A stretch of 64,000 bases of DNA. Source: Variovorax sp. DXTD-1 (GTDB taxonomy: Bacteria > Pseudomonadota > Gammaproteobacteria > Burkholderiales > Burkholderiaceae_C). The stretch covers positions 209,881 to 273,880 of the forward strand of contig NZ_RWKH01000003.1 of assembly GCF_003984625.1 (NCBI RefSeq), written 5' to 3'. A program made the position numbers and the translations under genes. Below, piece after piece: positions 1 to 7,500 of this stretch; the first letter of the stretch is position 1, and every line of letters begins with the position of its first letter. The notes beneath the pieces were generated by a model. That model saw nothing but the letters and a program-made list of their open reading frames with translations, searched no databases and was not told where the DNA came from.

Positions 1-2675
1 GTACCGCCGAGCTGTTCGCGCCACCAGGCCAGTTGCCGCTCGCCCGCGCCCGCCGCCAGCCACTCGCGCTGCCAGAACGCGTAGTCGGCATACTGGATGC
101 GCGGCGCGGGCAGGCGCGCGGCGCCCTCCTTCAGGTGGGCGGCATAGCCCGCGGCAAGCTCGTCGATCAGCAGCTGCATCGAAGCGCCGTCGGACACGAT
201 GTGATGCATGACCACGGCGAGCACATGCGTCTCGTCGGCGGTGCGGATCAACGCGGCGCGCAGCAGCGGGCCTTGCGTGAGGTCGAAGGGCTCGGCCTTG
301 AGGCGCCGCGTGGCTTCTTCCAGTTGCGCATCGGCTTCGGTGCCGCGCAGGTCGACCTGCGACAGTGACACAGAGCCGGCCGGCTTGATCCATTGCGCCA
401 CGCCGCCCTCGACGCCGGCACTGAACACCGTGCGCAGCGATTCATGGCGCGCCACGAGATCGTCGAAGGCCGACTGCAGCGCATCGACGCGCAAGACGCC
501 AGTGAGGCGCAGCGCGCCGCTCACGTGGTAGGCCGCACTCGAGGGATCGATCTGCCAGAGGAACCACTGGCGCTCCTGCGCATGCGAGAGCGGCAACGGC
601 AACAGCCGCCGCTCCGCGGAGAGCACGGCGATCGGCGCGGGCTGCGGGCGCACGCCCTGCCGCTGCAGTTCGCGGATGGCCGATGCGCAGTCGCGAAGGC
701 GCGGCTGCTCGAAGAGCCTGCGCGCGGGAAAGTCGATCTGCCAGCGCGCTCCGATGCGCGCAGCCGCCTGCGTGGCGGTGAGGGAACTGCCGCCGCGGTT
801 GAAGAAGTGGGCATCGCGGCCGAGCGGACGGTCGTCGCCGTACTTGCAGACGTCGCGCCAGATGGCGGCAACGGCCTGTTCGACTTCGTCGAGCGGCGCC
901 TCGGCAACAGCCTCGGCCGGGCCTCCGCGAACGAACGCACCGTGCCGGTAGACGGCATATGCATCGGCGCTGCCGTCGAGCCAGCCCGCGCGGCAGGCAC
1001 TGCGCTGCAGCTTGCCGCTGGTGGTCTTGGGCATGCCGCCGGGGTTGAGCAGCAGCACGACCGAGAGCGTCTCGCCGAACACTTCGCTCACGGCGGCGCC
1101 CAGCGCATCGACCAGCGCCGCGGCCGGCACGAGCTTCTGCATGCTGCGCGACACCTCGGCAGCCACGCCGATACCTTCGCCGCCGGGACCCTCCGCGGCG
1201 AAGACCGCCACGCGGCCCTTGCGCACCGCATCGACCTCGGCCTCGATGAGCCGCTCGATGTCCTGCGGGTAGATGTTGTGGCCGCGAACGATGATCAGGT
1301 CCTTGATGCGGCCGGTGACGTAGAGCTGGCCTTCGTGCATGAAGCCGAGATCGCCGGTGCGCAGCCAGCGTTGGCCGTCGCGCTCGACGAAGGTCTCGCG
1401 CGTCTCGCGCTCCTTGCCCCAGTAGCCGTGGCCGATGCTCGGGCCGCAGGTCCAGATCTCGCCGATCTTTCCGGGGGCCGCGGCCGAGAGCGATTCGGTA
1501 TCGACGATCTCGATGCGATGGCCGGGCGCGACGTCGCCGCAGCCCACCAGCGTCATTCCTTCTTCCGCCGGTATTCCCGCGCCGCTGGCAAGGCCGGCGG
1601 CGGAAAACGTGGGCGCAACCAGTCCGCCGCCCCGGTGGCCGCCGGTGACGAAGAGCGTCGCTTCGGCGAGGCCGTAGCAGGGATAGACCGCCGCCGCATC
1701 GAAACCCGCGGGTGCGAAGCGCGAGATGAACTCGACTTCGGTATCGGCGCGCACGGGTTCGGCACCGGTGTAGGCCACGCGCCAGCTCGACAGGTCGAGC
1801 TGGGCCAGTTGCGCATCCTTCACACGCTCCAGGCACAGGCGGTAGGCGAAGTCGGGGCCGCCGCTGAGCGTCGCGCGATGGCGAGAGATCAGCTCGAGCC
1901 AGCGCACCGGGCGCTCCAGGAAGTAGCCCGGGGAGGTGAGCACCAGCGGAATGCCGCTGTAGAGCGGCTGCATCATTCCGCCGATCAGGCCCATGTCGTG
2001 ATAGAGCGGCGCCCACGAAACGAAGCTGTCCGCCGGGCCGACACCCATGCTGTGCCGGATCGCCTCCTCGTTGGCCATCAGGTTGCCGTGCGTCACGATC
2101 ACGCCCTTGGGCGCCGAAGTGGAGCCGGAGGTGTATTGCAGAAAGGCGACGTCGTCATCGGTCGGCTCGAATGGCGTCCACGCGTCGGCGAGCGAGATGT
2201 CCACCGTATCGACGGAGACGATGCGCGCATCGCCGAACTGGCGCGAGCCCGCGCTCGCTGCGTTCATCGCTTGCGCCATGGCGTCGGAGGTCAGCACGCA
2301 GCTCGCCTGCGAATCGGCGGCGATGCCGGTCAACCGTGCAAGGTGCTGCGGGCGCGCCGATTCCGGCGGGAACACCGGCACTGCAATCACGCCCGAGTAG
2401 AAGCAGGCCAGCATGCTCACGGCATAGTGGTCGCCGTTGTCCAGCATGACCAGGGCGCGCTCGCCTTTGGCGAACTGCTGCTGCAGCCGGGCCGCGAGCG
2501 CACGCACGCGGCGCTCGAACACGCCGTAGCTGATCGACTCCGAGCGGTCCGCACCATTCACCGCGCTCACGACGGTGAGCCAGATGTCGTCGCGCCGCGC
2601 TTCGGCCAGTGCGTGAAGGTGCGCCACGAAGTTCTTCGGGCGCGGTGAGGTCGGTGCCTGTGTGTTCTTTTCCAT
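1..2675 (-). CDS. Nonribosomal peptide synthetase, FAAL-carrier-condensation start module (partial)
   Basis: The reading frame opens with ATG at 2675 and stays open to the window edge, so about 890 N-terminal residues are visible and the C-terminus is missing. Residues 1 to about 580 form a fatty-acyl-AMP ligase (FAAL): YTSGSTSAPKGV near residue 182, then WAPLYHDMGLIGG and SGGPDFAY, a set typical of FAALs rather than amino-acid adenylation domains. A carrier domain follows with the phosphopantetheine serine in GGSSL near 628. A condensation domain begins around 680, with its HHxxxDG motif as HHIVSDG near 825. This order loads a fatty acid and passes it to the first amino acid, as in lipopeptide siderophore synthetases (cupriachelin, taiwachelin, variochelin). 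It is last of the minus-strand genes led by a sigma factor. Siderophore product is inferred from neighbours; the domains are clear. Confidence 0.92.
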   Translation of the reverse strand, partial: MEKNTQAPTSPRPKNFVAHLHALAEARRDDIWLTVVSAVNGADRSESISYGVFERRVRALAARLQQQFAKGERALVMLDNGDHYAVSMLACFYSGVIAVPVFPPESARPQHLARLTGIAADSQASCVLTSDAMAQAMNAASAGSRQFGDARIVSVDTVDISLADAWTPFEPTDDDVAFLQYTSGSTSAPKGVIVTHGNLMANEEAIRHSMGVGPADSFVSWAPLYHDMGLIGGMMQPLYSGIPLVLTSPGYFLERPVRWLELISRHRATLSGGPDFAYRLCLERVKDAQLAQLDLSSWRVAYTGAEPVRADTEVEFISRFAPAGFDAAAVYPCYGLAEATLFVTGGHRGGGLVAPTFSAAGLASGAGIPAEEGMTLVGCGDVAPGHRIEIVDTESLSAAAPGKIGEIWTCGPSIGHGYWGKERETRETFVERDGQRWLRTGDLGFMHEGQLYVTGRIKDLIIVRGHNIYPQDIERLIEAEVDAVRKGRVAVFAAEGPGGEGIGVAAEVSRSMQKLVPAAALVDALGAAVSEVFGETLSVVLLLNPGGMPKTTSGKLQRSACRAGWLDGSADAYAVYRHGAFVRGGPAEAVAEAPLDEVEQAVAAIWRDVCKYGDDRPLGRDAHFFNRGGSSLTATQAAARIGARWQIDFPARRLFEQPRLRDCASAIRELQRQGVRPQPAPIAVLSAERRLLPLPLSHAQERQWFLWQIDPSSAAYHVSGALRLTGVLRVDALQSAFDDLVARHESLRTVFSAGVEGGVAQWIKPAGSVSLSQVDLRGTEADAQLEEATRRLKAEPFDLTQGPLLRAALIRTADETHVLAVVMHHIVSDGASMQLLIDELAAGYAAHLKEGAARLPAPRIQYADYAFWQREWLAAGAGERQLAWWREQLGG

Positions 2676-2695
2676 CCTGTGGACTCCCTGCGGTT

Positions 2696-3688
2696 CTAGA
2701 AGCGGACCAGATTGCCGTGCGGCTCGGCCATGGCCACGATCACCTTGCGCGGCCCCTTGAACGGCGAGCGCGCGTGCGCCACCAGCATGTTGTCGAGCAT
2801 CAGCACGTCGCCCTCCTCCCACGGGAAGGCCACGGTTTCCGCATCGAGCACCGCGCGCACCTCGGCGAAGATTTCATCGCTGATGGTCGAGCCGTCGGCA
2901 AAGAAGGTGTTGCGCGGCACGTTCTCGATGCCGTAGATTTCCTCGAGCACTTCGCGCTCTTCGGCCTCGCGCGCGGAGATGTGGAACAGGTGGGCCTGGT
3001 TGAACCACACGTGCTCGCCGGTGACGGGATGCGTCTCCACGGCCTGGCAAAGCTGCCGGGTGCGCAGGCCGTCGTCGTCCTTCCATTCCCATGAAATGCC
3101 GGAGCGTTCGCAAAAGGCCTGGACCTCGGCGCGGCTTTCGGTGTTGAACACCTTCTGCCATGGCACGTCCATCTCGCCGAAGTTGCGCACGTACAGGATG
3201 CCGGGCTCGAAGCGCTTGCGGATGTGCTCGGGCATGCGGCGGTAGACGGCGCGGCTGTCGGCAATGGGCGTTTCGCCGCCTTCGGGCGACGCGGTCACGC
3301 AGTGGAACCAGATCTTCATCGGCCACTCGCGCGTGTAGGCCTGCTCGTTGTGCAGCGGAATGCTCTGGTGCGCCGGGTACTCGGTCGAGGTGTAGACACC
3401 CGCGCCGGTGGAGGCCGACACCGCCGAGCGCGGCGTGGAAGCGAACTCGTACTTCAAAAGCGGATGGCCGAACGACGAGGCGAACTGCTGGAAGGTTTCC
3501 ACCGCCGGCACCGAGAAACCGCGCAGCAGCACACCGCCGGCGACCAGGAGCGACTCCTCGATCTGCGGACGCAGGCGCTCCACGGCAGAGAGCAGGTCTT
3601 CGCCGGCAAGCGCGGGCGTCATGAGGACGGGAAGATCGGAGCCTGCGGGCACCTTGCTGCGCACAAAGCGGGTAAGCGTTTCATTCAT
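2696..3688 (-). CDS. TauD/TfdA-family Fe(II)/2-oxoglutarate dioxygenase (probable aspartate beta-hydroxylase of the siderophore)
   Basis: A 330-residue TauD/SyrP-like dioxygenase. The iron triad is visible as H113 and E115 in PLHNEQAY and H305 in LVAHARSPFKG, with the 2-oxoglutarate arginine at about 314; HxE instead of HxD is usual in the clavaminate synthase/AsnO/SyrP branch. In related lipopeptide siderophore clusters such enzymes make beta-hydroxyaspartate, an iron ligand, so the substrate here is probably carrier-bound aspartate (inference). The start ATG at 3688 overlaps the stop of the upstream transferase gene as ATGA, which implies translational coupling, and the NRPS starts 20 bases after its stop. 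A longer frame upstream of 3688 is only overlap with the transferase gene. Confidence 0.87.
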   Translation of the reverse strand: MNETLTRFVRSKVPAGSDLPVLMTPALAGEDLLSAVERLRPQIEESLLVAGGVLLRGFSVPAVETFQQFASSFGHPLLKYEFASTPRSAVSASTGAGVYTSTEYPAHQSIPLHNEQAYTREWPMKIWFHCVTASPEGGETPIADSRAVYRRMPEHIRKRFEPGILYVRNFGEMDVPWQKVFNTESRAEVQAFCERSGISWEWKDDDGLRTRQLCQAVETHPVTGEHVWFNQAHLFHISAREAEEREVLEEIYGIENVPRNTFFADGSTISDEIFAEVRAVLDAETVAFPWEEGDVLMLDNMLVAHARSPFKGPRKVIVAMAEPHGNLVRF

Positions 3689-4386
3689 GTCGATTCCTTG
3701 GCACGCCACGCGAGCGCGGCGGCATAGCCCGCGGGCGCATGGAGCGCCACGGCTTGAAGACCGGACCATTCGGGAACGGTGCATTCGAGGACGTATCGCC
3801 CATGCACGCCGGAATGGATGCCGATGGATTGAAGGTGCTCGGCCACGCCGACGCCGACGGCCTTCAGTACCGCCTCCTTGCCGACCCAGCGGCTGTAGAG
3901 GGCCTGCAGCGGGTCGGCGGTCTGTTGCAGCGCGCGCCGTTCGCTGTCGGTAAAGGCAAGCGAGGTGACGGCCTCGACGTCGACGTCGCTCCTGCACGCC
4001 TCGATGTCGATGCCCACTTCGCTCACCACGCGGGGATCGCCCAGCGCGATAAGCGCGTGGGCGCCCGAGTGCGAGACATTGAAGAGCGGGGCATCGCCGC
4101 CGGCCACGTCGAGAAAGGGCTTGCGGTGCAGGCCCGTGGCAAGCGGCACTTCGGCCGGGTGGCAGCCGATGCGCGTTGCGAGCAGGCGGCGAAGGGCCGC
4201 GCGCGCGGCGGTGAAGCGCACGCGGTCGGCGCCGCGCGCAAACCTGTCGGCCTGTGCGCGCTCGGCGAACGCCAGCACCTGGCGCTCGTGCGAAACATCG
4301 GCATCCAGGTCGAGGTCGAGCCTGTAGACCTCGATGCCCGCGGGAAGCGGATCAGGCCAGGACATGGGACGCAACATGGGATGCAT
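3685..4386 (-). CDS. Sfp-type 4'-phosphopantetheinyl transferase
   Basis: A 233-residue holo-carrier-protein synthase that transfers phosphopantetheine from CoA to carrier domains such as the one in the adjacent NRPS. The two family signatures are present: VGIDIEACR (Mg-binding Asp) and WVGKEAVLKAVG, preceded by the basic RPFxR-like segment HRKPFL and NVSHSG. The start at 4386 is chosen because AGGAG sits seven bases upstream; in-frame ATGs at 4377 and 4365 are alternatives. It overlaps the thioesterase gene by about 35 bases at its start and the dioxygenase gene by four at its end, so the genes form one tight operon. Confidence 0.9.
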   Translation of the reverse strand: MHPMLRPMSWPDPLPAGIEVYRLDLDLDADVSHERQVLAFAERAQADRFARGADRVRFTAARAALRRLLATRIGCHPAEVPLATGLHRKPFLDVAGGDAPLFNVSHSGAHALIALGDPRVVSEVGIDIEACRSDVDVEAVTSLAFTDSERRALQQTADPLQALYSRWVGKEAVLKAVGVGVAEHLQSIGIHSGVHGRYVLECTVPEWSGLQAVALHAPAGYAAALAWRAKEST

Positions 4387-5113
4387 GCCGCTCTCCTGCG
4401 CCTGTTCCCGCAACCGCCTGGCCGAGCCGCTCGGTGAGTGCGGCCAGGAATGCCGTTTCGCGCTGCCGGATGAAGAAGTGGCCGCCGTCGAACCAGTCGA
4501 GCGTGAAGACACCGCCCGCCTCGGCCGACCATGCATGGACGGATGCCGCGTCGATGTCGTCCTCGCGCCCCGCAAAGACATGCACGGGCATGGGCAGGGG
4601 CGCTTCTTGCCGGTAGCGGAAGCTCTCGCACACGCGGTAGTCGGCGCCAAGCATGTCGAGCGTGATGCGCATGAGCTCCGGGCTTGCGAAGGCTTCTTCG
4701 GGCGTTCCGCCCTGCCTGCGCAACTCGGCTGTCAGCGATGCGTCGTCGGTCTTGCCGGCAAAGCGCGCGGGATCGCGCCGCGACGGCGCCGAGCTGCCGG
4801 AAGCCAGTAGCGCAAGCGGCAACGGGCGCGCCATCGACTGTAGCCGGCGAGTGATGCCGTAGGCCAGCAACGATCCCATGCTGTGGCCGAAGATGGCGAA
4901 GTCGCCGCGCAGCGCCTCGGCCTGTTCCGCGCAGACCTGCGCAACGAGTTCATCGAAGTTGCGGACCAGGCGCTCGGAGAGCCGGCCGCCGCGGCCGGGC
5001 AATTCCACCGGCACGATGCGGACCCAGCGCGGCAGCAGCCGCCGCCAGCGCAGGTACATCGTTGCGCTGGCGCCCGCACAGGGCAGGCACAGCAGCGAGA
5101 CGCTCGCGTCCAT
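4352..5113 (-). CDS. Type II thioesterase of the NRPS cluster
   Basis: A 253-residue alpha/beta hydrolase of the GrsT/RifR type II thioesterase family, which clears misprimed carrier domains in peptide synthetases. The nucleophile elbow is GHSMGS with Ser78, a conserved Asp lies in GREDDID near 185, and the catalytic His is in DGGHFF at 212. The N-terminal LLCLPCAGASATMY segment is also characteristic. The start ATG at 5113 lies five bases after the MbtH stop; there is no strong ribosome-binding site, so coupling to the upstream gene is likely. Confidence 0.9.
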   Translation of the reverse strand: MDASVSLLCLPCAGASATMYLRWRRLLPRWVRIVPVELPGRGGRLSERLVRNFDELVAQVCAEQAEALRGDFAIFGHSMGSLLAYGITRRLQSMARPLPLALLASGSSAPSRRDPARFAGKTDDASLTAELRRQGGTPEEAFASPELMRITLDMLGADYRVCESFRYRQEAPLPMPVHVFAGREDDIDAASVHAWSAEAGGVFTLDWFDGGHFFIRQRETAFLAALTERLGQAVAGTGAGERHASHVASHVLA

Positions 5114-5118
5114 GCGCG

Positions 5119-5376
5119 TCAACCCGCGGCGGTGTGGGCTGCGGTTGCGCTCGTGGGGTTTTGCTGCGCCATCCATTCGCGCAGCGACCGGGGACGCATG
5201 TCGGTCCAGTTCTGCTCGACGTGGGCAAGCACGGTCTTCTTGTCGCCCTTGACGCCTTCTACCGCTGTCCAGCCCTTCGGAACGGCCTTCCAGTGGGGCC
5301 AGATGGAATACTGGTCTTCGCGGTTGACCAGAACGATGAAGGTCTCGTCTTCGCGATCGAAGCAGCTCGTCGACAT
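5119..5376 (-). CDS. MbtH-like protein
   Basis: An 85-residue MbtH family protein, the small partner that binds adenylation domains and makes many of them soluble or active. The family signature is nearly complete: NREDQYSIWP, PKGW, then NWTDMRPRSLREWM. Length is slightly above the usual 60-75 because of a C-terminal Thr/Ala tail. It lies between the lone FecR-like domain and the thioesterase, in the same direction as the NRPS. About 100 bases upstream of it carry no gene and could hold a promoter read by the nearby sigma factor (inference). Confidence 0.95.
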   Translation of the reverse strand: MSTSCFDREDETFIVLVNREDQYSIWPHWKAVPKGWTAVEGVKGDKKTVLAHVEQNWTDMRPRSLREWMAQQNPTSATAAHTAAG

Positions 5377-5477
5377 GGGTGCGTCCTTATGCGGTTGAAC
5401 AGTGTGAAAGGCGAGTCGACGGCGGGTGGGCCATCTCGTCGCTCCTGATCAACAAGACGTTTCAGGACGCGATCTGT

Positions 5478-5684
5478 TCACTCCTCCGTGGCGGCGGGCG
5501 GCACCAGTCCGGCCAGCAGCCACAGCCGGGCCGCCTTGTCGTAGGCCTTGCGGTGCAACGGGTCGGCCAGCAGCCACGCGGTCATCTCGGCCTGCGCGGA
5601 GGTGTCGAAGCTTTCGCGGTCGTACTCGCGCTGCACCCACTGCCATGCGGTGCTCCAGATGGGGTCGTCCTGTTCTTGTGTCAT
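5478..5684 (-). CDS. Stand-alone FecR N-terminal (DUF4880-like) domain protein
   Basis: A 68-residue protein resembling only the N-terminal cytoplasmic domain of FecR/PupR anti-sigma proteins: WxW...EYDRESFD...AEMTAWLLADPLHRKAYDKAARLW, where the xWLxxDPxHRxAYxxxxxLW pattern is diagnostic. No transmembrane helix and no periplasmic FecR domain follow; the frame closes after ATEE. It lies downstream of the ECF sigma gene and upstream of mbtH, so it probably binds that sigma factor directly in the cytoplasm. Full-length FecR proteins are about 320 residues, so this is either a remnant or a specialised short regulator. The assignment rests on the domain pattern and the context. Confidence 0.75.
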   Translation of the reverse strand: MTQEQDDPIWSTAWQWVQREYDRESFDTSAQAEMTAWLLADPLHRKAYDKAARLWLLAGLVPPAATEE

Positions 5685-5780
5685 GCGTGAAGGGTGTGGT
5701 GCATCACGCGACGGTACATCGGCACGCCGCGCGGGATTTAAAGCTTTTACCCTACACCAATCGCGCGGGCGTGCGAAGGC

Positions 5781-6305
5781 TCAGTCGTCGTCGAGCAGGC
5801 GGCCGCATTCCTTGATGGCCTGCGCCGCCTCGGCGATCAGGCCGTTCACCAGTCCGAGCGCGCATCCCAGGCGCAATGCGATCTCGCGCTGCGTGAGGCC
5901 TTCGAGCCGGTAGAGCTCGAACACGAGGCGCGTTCGCGCAGGCAGCGCCGCCAGCACCTTGTCGATGGCGTGGAGCGCCTGCCGCTCGCGCATCAGGCGG
6001 TCGGGCGAAGGCGGGCCCGCCACGTCGAGCGCTTCGACATCGACGTCGAAGGCGCGGTAGTTGGCTTCGACGGTATGCCGCCGGCAGCAGTCGAGCGCCA
6101 CATTGCGCACCACCTGGCAGCAATAGCCGATCGGCCGGTCGGCCTTGCGCACGCAGCGGCCGTCGGTGATCTTCAGGTAGGCGTCCTGCAGCACGTCGTC
6201 GGCGAGTTCCGCGGTCCGCACGATCCGCCGTGCCACGCGCAAGAGCTGCGGACGGTTCGCGATGAAGACTTCGGCGAGCGTGGGCTCGGAAAGAGGCAAC
6301 GCCAT
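5781..6305 (-). CDS. ECF sigma factor, PvdS/OrbS/FecI-type, siderophore regulator
   Basis: A 174-residue extracytoplasmic-function sigma factor. Region 2 is seen in LRVARRIVRTAELADDVLQD, with the DDVLQDAYLK signature, and region 4 in LPARTRLVFELYRLEGLTQR, a helix-turn-helix for -35 recognition. The start ATG at 6305 is preceded by GAGAG at good spacing; in-frame ATGs at 6323 and 6326 are possible, the latter overlapping the stop of a small upstream frame. The gene heads the siderophore genes and has a Fur-box-like site about 115 bases upstream, the standard arrangement in which iron-loaded Fur represses the sigma factor that drives the NRPS operon. Confidence 0.88.
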   Translation of the reverse strand: MALPLSEPTLAEVFIANRPQLLRVARRIVRTAELADDVLQDAYLKITDGRCVRKADRPIGYCCQVVRNVALDCCRRHTVEANYRAFDVDVEALDVAGPPSPDRLMRERQALHAIDKVLAALPARTRLVFELYRLEGLTQREIALRLGCALGLVNGLIAEAAQAIKECGRLLDDD

Positions 6306-6322
6306 GTCGATGGGCTCTCTCA

Positions 6323-6385
6323 TCATGCGGGGCGCAGCGCAAACCGCGCGAAAGAACGTCGACGAGGTTGAAGACACATGAACAT
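6323..6385 (-). CDS. Possible 20-codon leader frame upstream of the sigma factor gene
   Basis: A short frame, MFMCLQPRRRSF..., starts at ATG 6385 with AGGAG ten bases upstream and ends in a TGA that overlaps the ATGATG of the sigma factor's alternative starts. The spacing and overlap would allow translational coupling to the sigma gene. It is arginine-rich and has no recognisable homology. It may be a chance frame; only the ribosome-binding site and the stop/start overlap support it. Confidence 0.3.
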   Translation of the reverse strand: MFMCLQPRRRSFARFALRPA

Positions 6386-6417
6386 GAGGGAGGTACTCCT
6401 GAAGTGCTCAATACAAA

Positions 6418-6432
6418 TGAGAATTATTACTA
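6418..6432. promoter_or_regulatory. Putative Fur box upstream of the ECF sigma factor gene
   Basis: The 15 bases TGAGAATTATTACTA match the 7-1-7 Fur inverted repeat TGATAATnATTATCA at 11 of 14 positions. The site is in an AT-rich patch unlike its GC-rich surroundings, about 115 bases before the sigma factor start. Iron-dependent repression of siderophore synthesis is the expected role. Confidence 0.6.
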
Positions 6433-6633
6433 CTTGTGGATACAAAAAAGCCCCATTTCCCGATCCCTTCATGCTCCATACCCAGTAGACGTTCGAGCGC
6501 ACCAAAGCGAGACAGCCAGGCGCCGGATTTAGCGCAACCAAACGTTCGGCGATGGTGGGCCGCCTGCATGACAAGCAGATGATCGCGCGCGGCCGGCAAC
6601 TAGAATTCCGGCCCTTTCCCCGATCCCTGCCTC
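6433..6633. other. Intergenic region between the sigma factor and the ParB-like gene
   Basis: Together with 6306-6432 this is about 330 bases without a convincing gene apart from the small leader frame. It holds the divergent promoters for the siderophore operon (minus) and the ParB-like gene (plus). AT content is raised between 6410 and 6470. Overlapping open frames here lack ribosome-binding sites and codon bias. Confidence 0.5.
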
Positions 6634-7476
6634 ATGAACATCGTCGTCAACGAAGAACTCAAAGCCTATATAGATCCATTGACTCCGGAGGAGCACGAGG
6701 CGCTGGAGCGCAGCATCCTTGCCGAGGGCTGCCGCGATGCGCTGGTGCTGTGGGGCGACGTGCTGGTGGACGGCCACAACCGCTACGGCATTTGCCAGAA
6801 GCACGGCCTGCCCTTTCAAACGGTGCAGAACACGCGCTTCAAGACGATCGAGGACGTGCACCTCTGGATGATCGACCAGCACCTGGGCCGGCGCAGCATT
6901 TCAGACTTTCTTCGCGGCGTGCTGGCACTGCGAAAGAAAGACATCGTCGACGAACGCCGGGCGCGCGCAATGGTCGACACGGCGCCGCCTGACGACGGCG
7001 CACCGTTCGATGCAGACCCGCCCGCCGGGTCGCCCGACGGCAATGCGCCCGTCCTGCCCCCGCCCGCACCGCTGAGCAGCCGCGAAGCCATTGCGCGCGC
7101 CGCGCGGCTCAGCAGCAACCAGGTGGTGATGATCGAGAAGATCCAGAAGCAGGCCGCGCCTGAACTGGTGGCGGCCGTGAAGTCGGGCGTGATTTCGATC
7201 AACACCGCGGCAGCGGTGGCCAGCCTGCCCGCCGAAGAGCAGGTTTCGGCCGCGAACGCAGGCAAGGACGAACTCAAGCAGGCCGCCAAGCGGGTTCGCG
7301 AGGCCAAGCGCAAGCCCCGCGAAGAAGCGGCCGAGGCTGCTGAATCGAATACGGCCGAGCAGCCGGCAAAGGCCGACGCGCTTCAGCTGCTGGAGCAGCG
7401 CGTGGCAGAACTCACGGCCGAGAACCAGGCCTTGCGCAAGCAGGTCGCCGAGCTGCAGGCGCAGCGGGCGAACTGA
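6634..7476 (+). CDS. ParB/Srx-like domain protein with C-terminal leucine zipper
   Basis: A 280-residue protein. Residues 1-110 resemble the ParB/sulfiredoxin-like N-terminal domain: EHEALERSILAEGCRDALVLW then VLVDGHNRYGIC, where DGHNRY is the conserved turn. A Pro/Ala/Asp-rich linker (about 115-145) leads to a helical middle region with a helix-turn-helix-like RAARLSSNQVVMIEKIQ. Residues about 195-235 are Lys/Arg/Glu-rich. The end (about 248-276) is a heptad leucine zipper, LLEQRVAELTAENQALRKQV. Such proteins are often annotated as plasmid replication or partition proteins. No ParA lies nearby, so it is probably a DNA-binding regulator rather than a chromosome-partition ParB. Function is unproven. 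Confidence 0.72.
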   Translation: MNIVVNEELKAYIDPLTPEEHEALERSILAEGCRDALVLWGDVLVDGHNRYGICQKHGLPFQTVQNTRFKTIEDVHLWMIDQHLGRRSISDFLRGVLALRKKDIVDERRARAMVDTAPPDDGAPFDADPPAGSPDGNAPVLPPPAPLSSREAIARAARLSSNQVVMIEKIQKQAAPELVAAVKSGVISINTAAAVASLPAEEQVSAANAGKDELKQAAKRVREAKRKPREEAAEAAESNTAEQPAKADALQLLEQRVAELTAENQALRKQVAELQAQRAN

Positions 7477-7500
7477 TCAGGGCGTGGCCCACGCGCGGGC

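Noticed and set aside
393..2648. Long open frame on the plus strand opposite the NRPS
   Set aside because: It mirrors the coding strand of a clear FAAL-NRPS gene; its Arg/Ala/His-rich translation has no domain and arises from high GC.
5387..5434. A 15-codon frame with AGGAG between the FecR-like gene and mbtH
   Set aside because: Very short, ends before mbtH with no overlap, no recognisable sequence; probably chance.
5685..5780. PvdS/OrbS-type promoter (TAAA...CGTC) after the sigma gene
   Set aside because: TAAA-like and CGT-like elements exist (GTAAAAGCTTTAAATCC) but the spacings do not fit the expected 16-17 bases.
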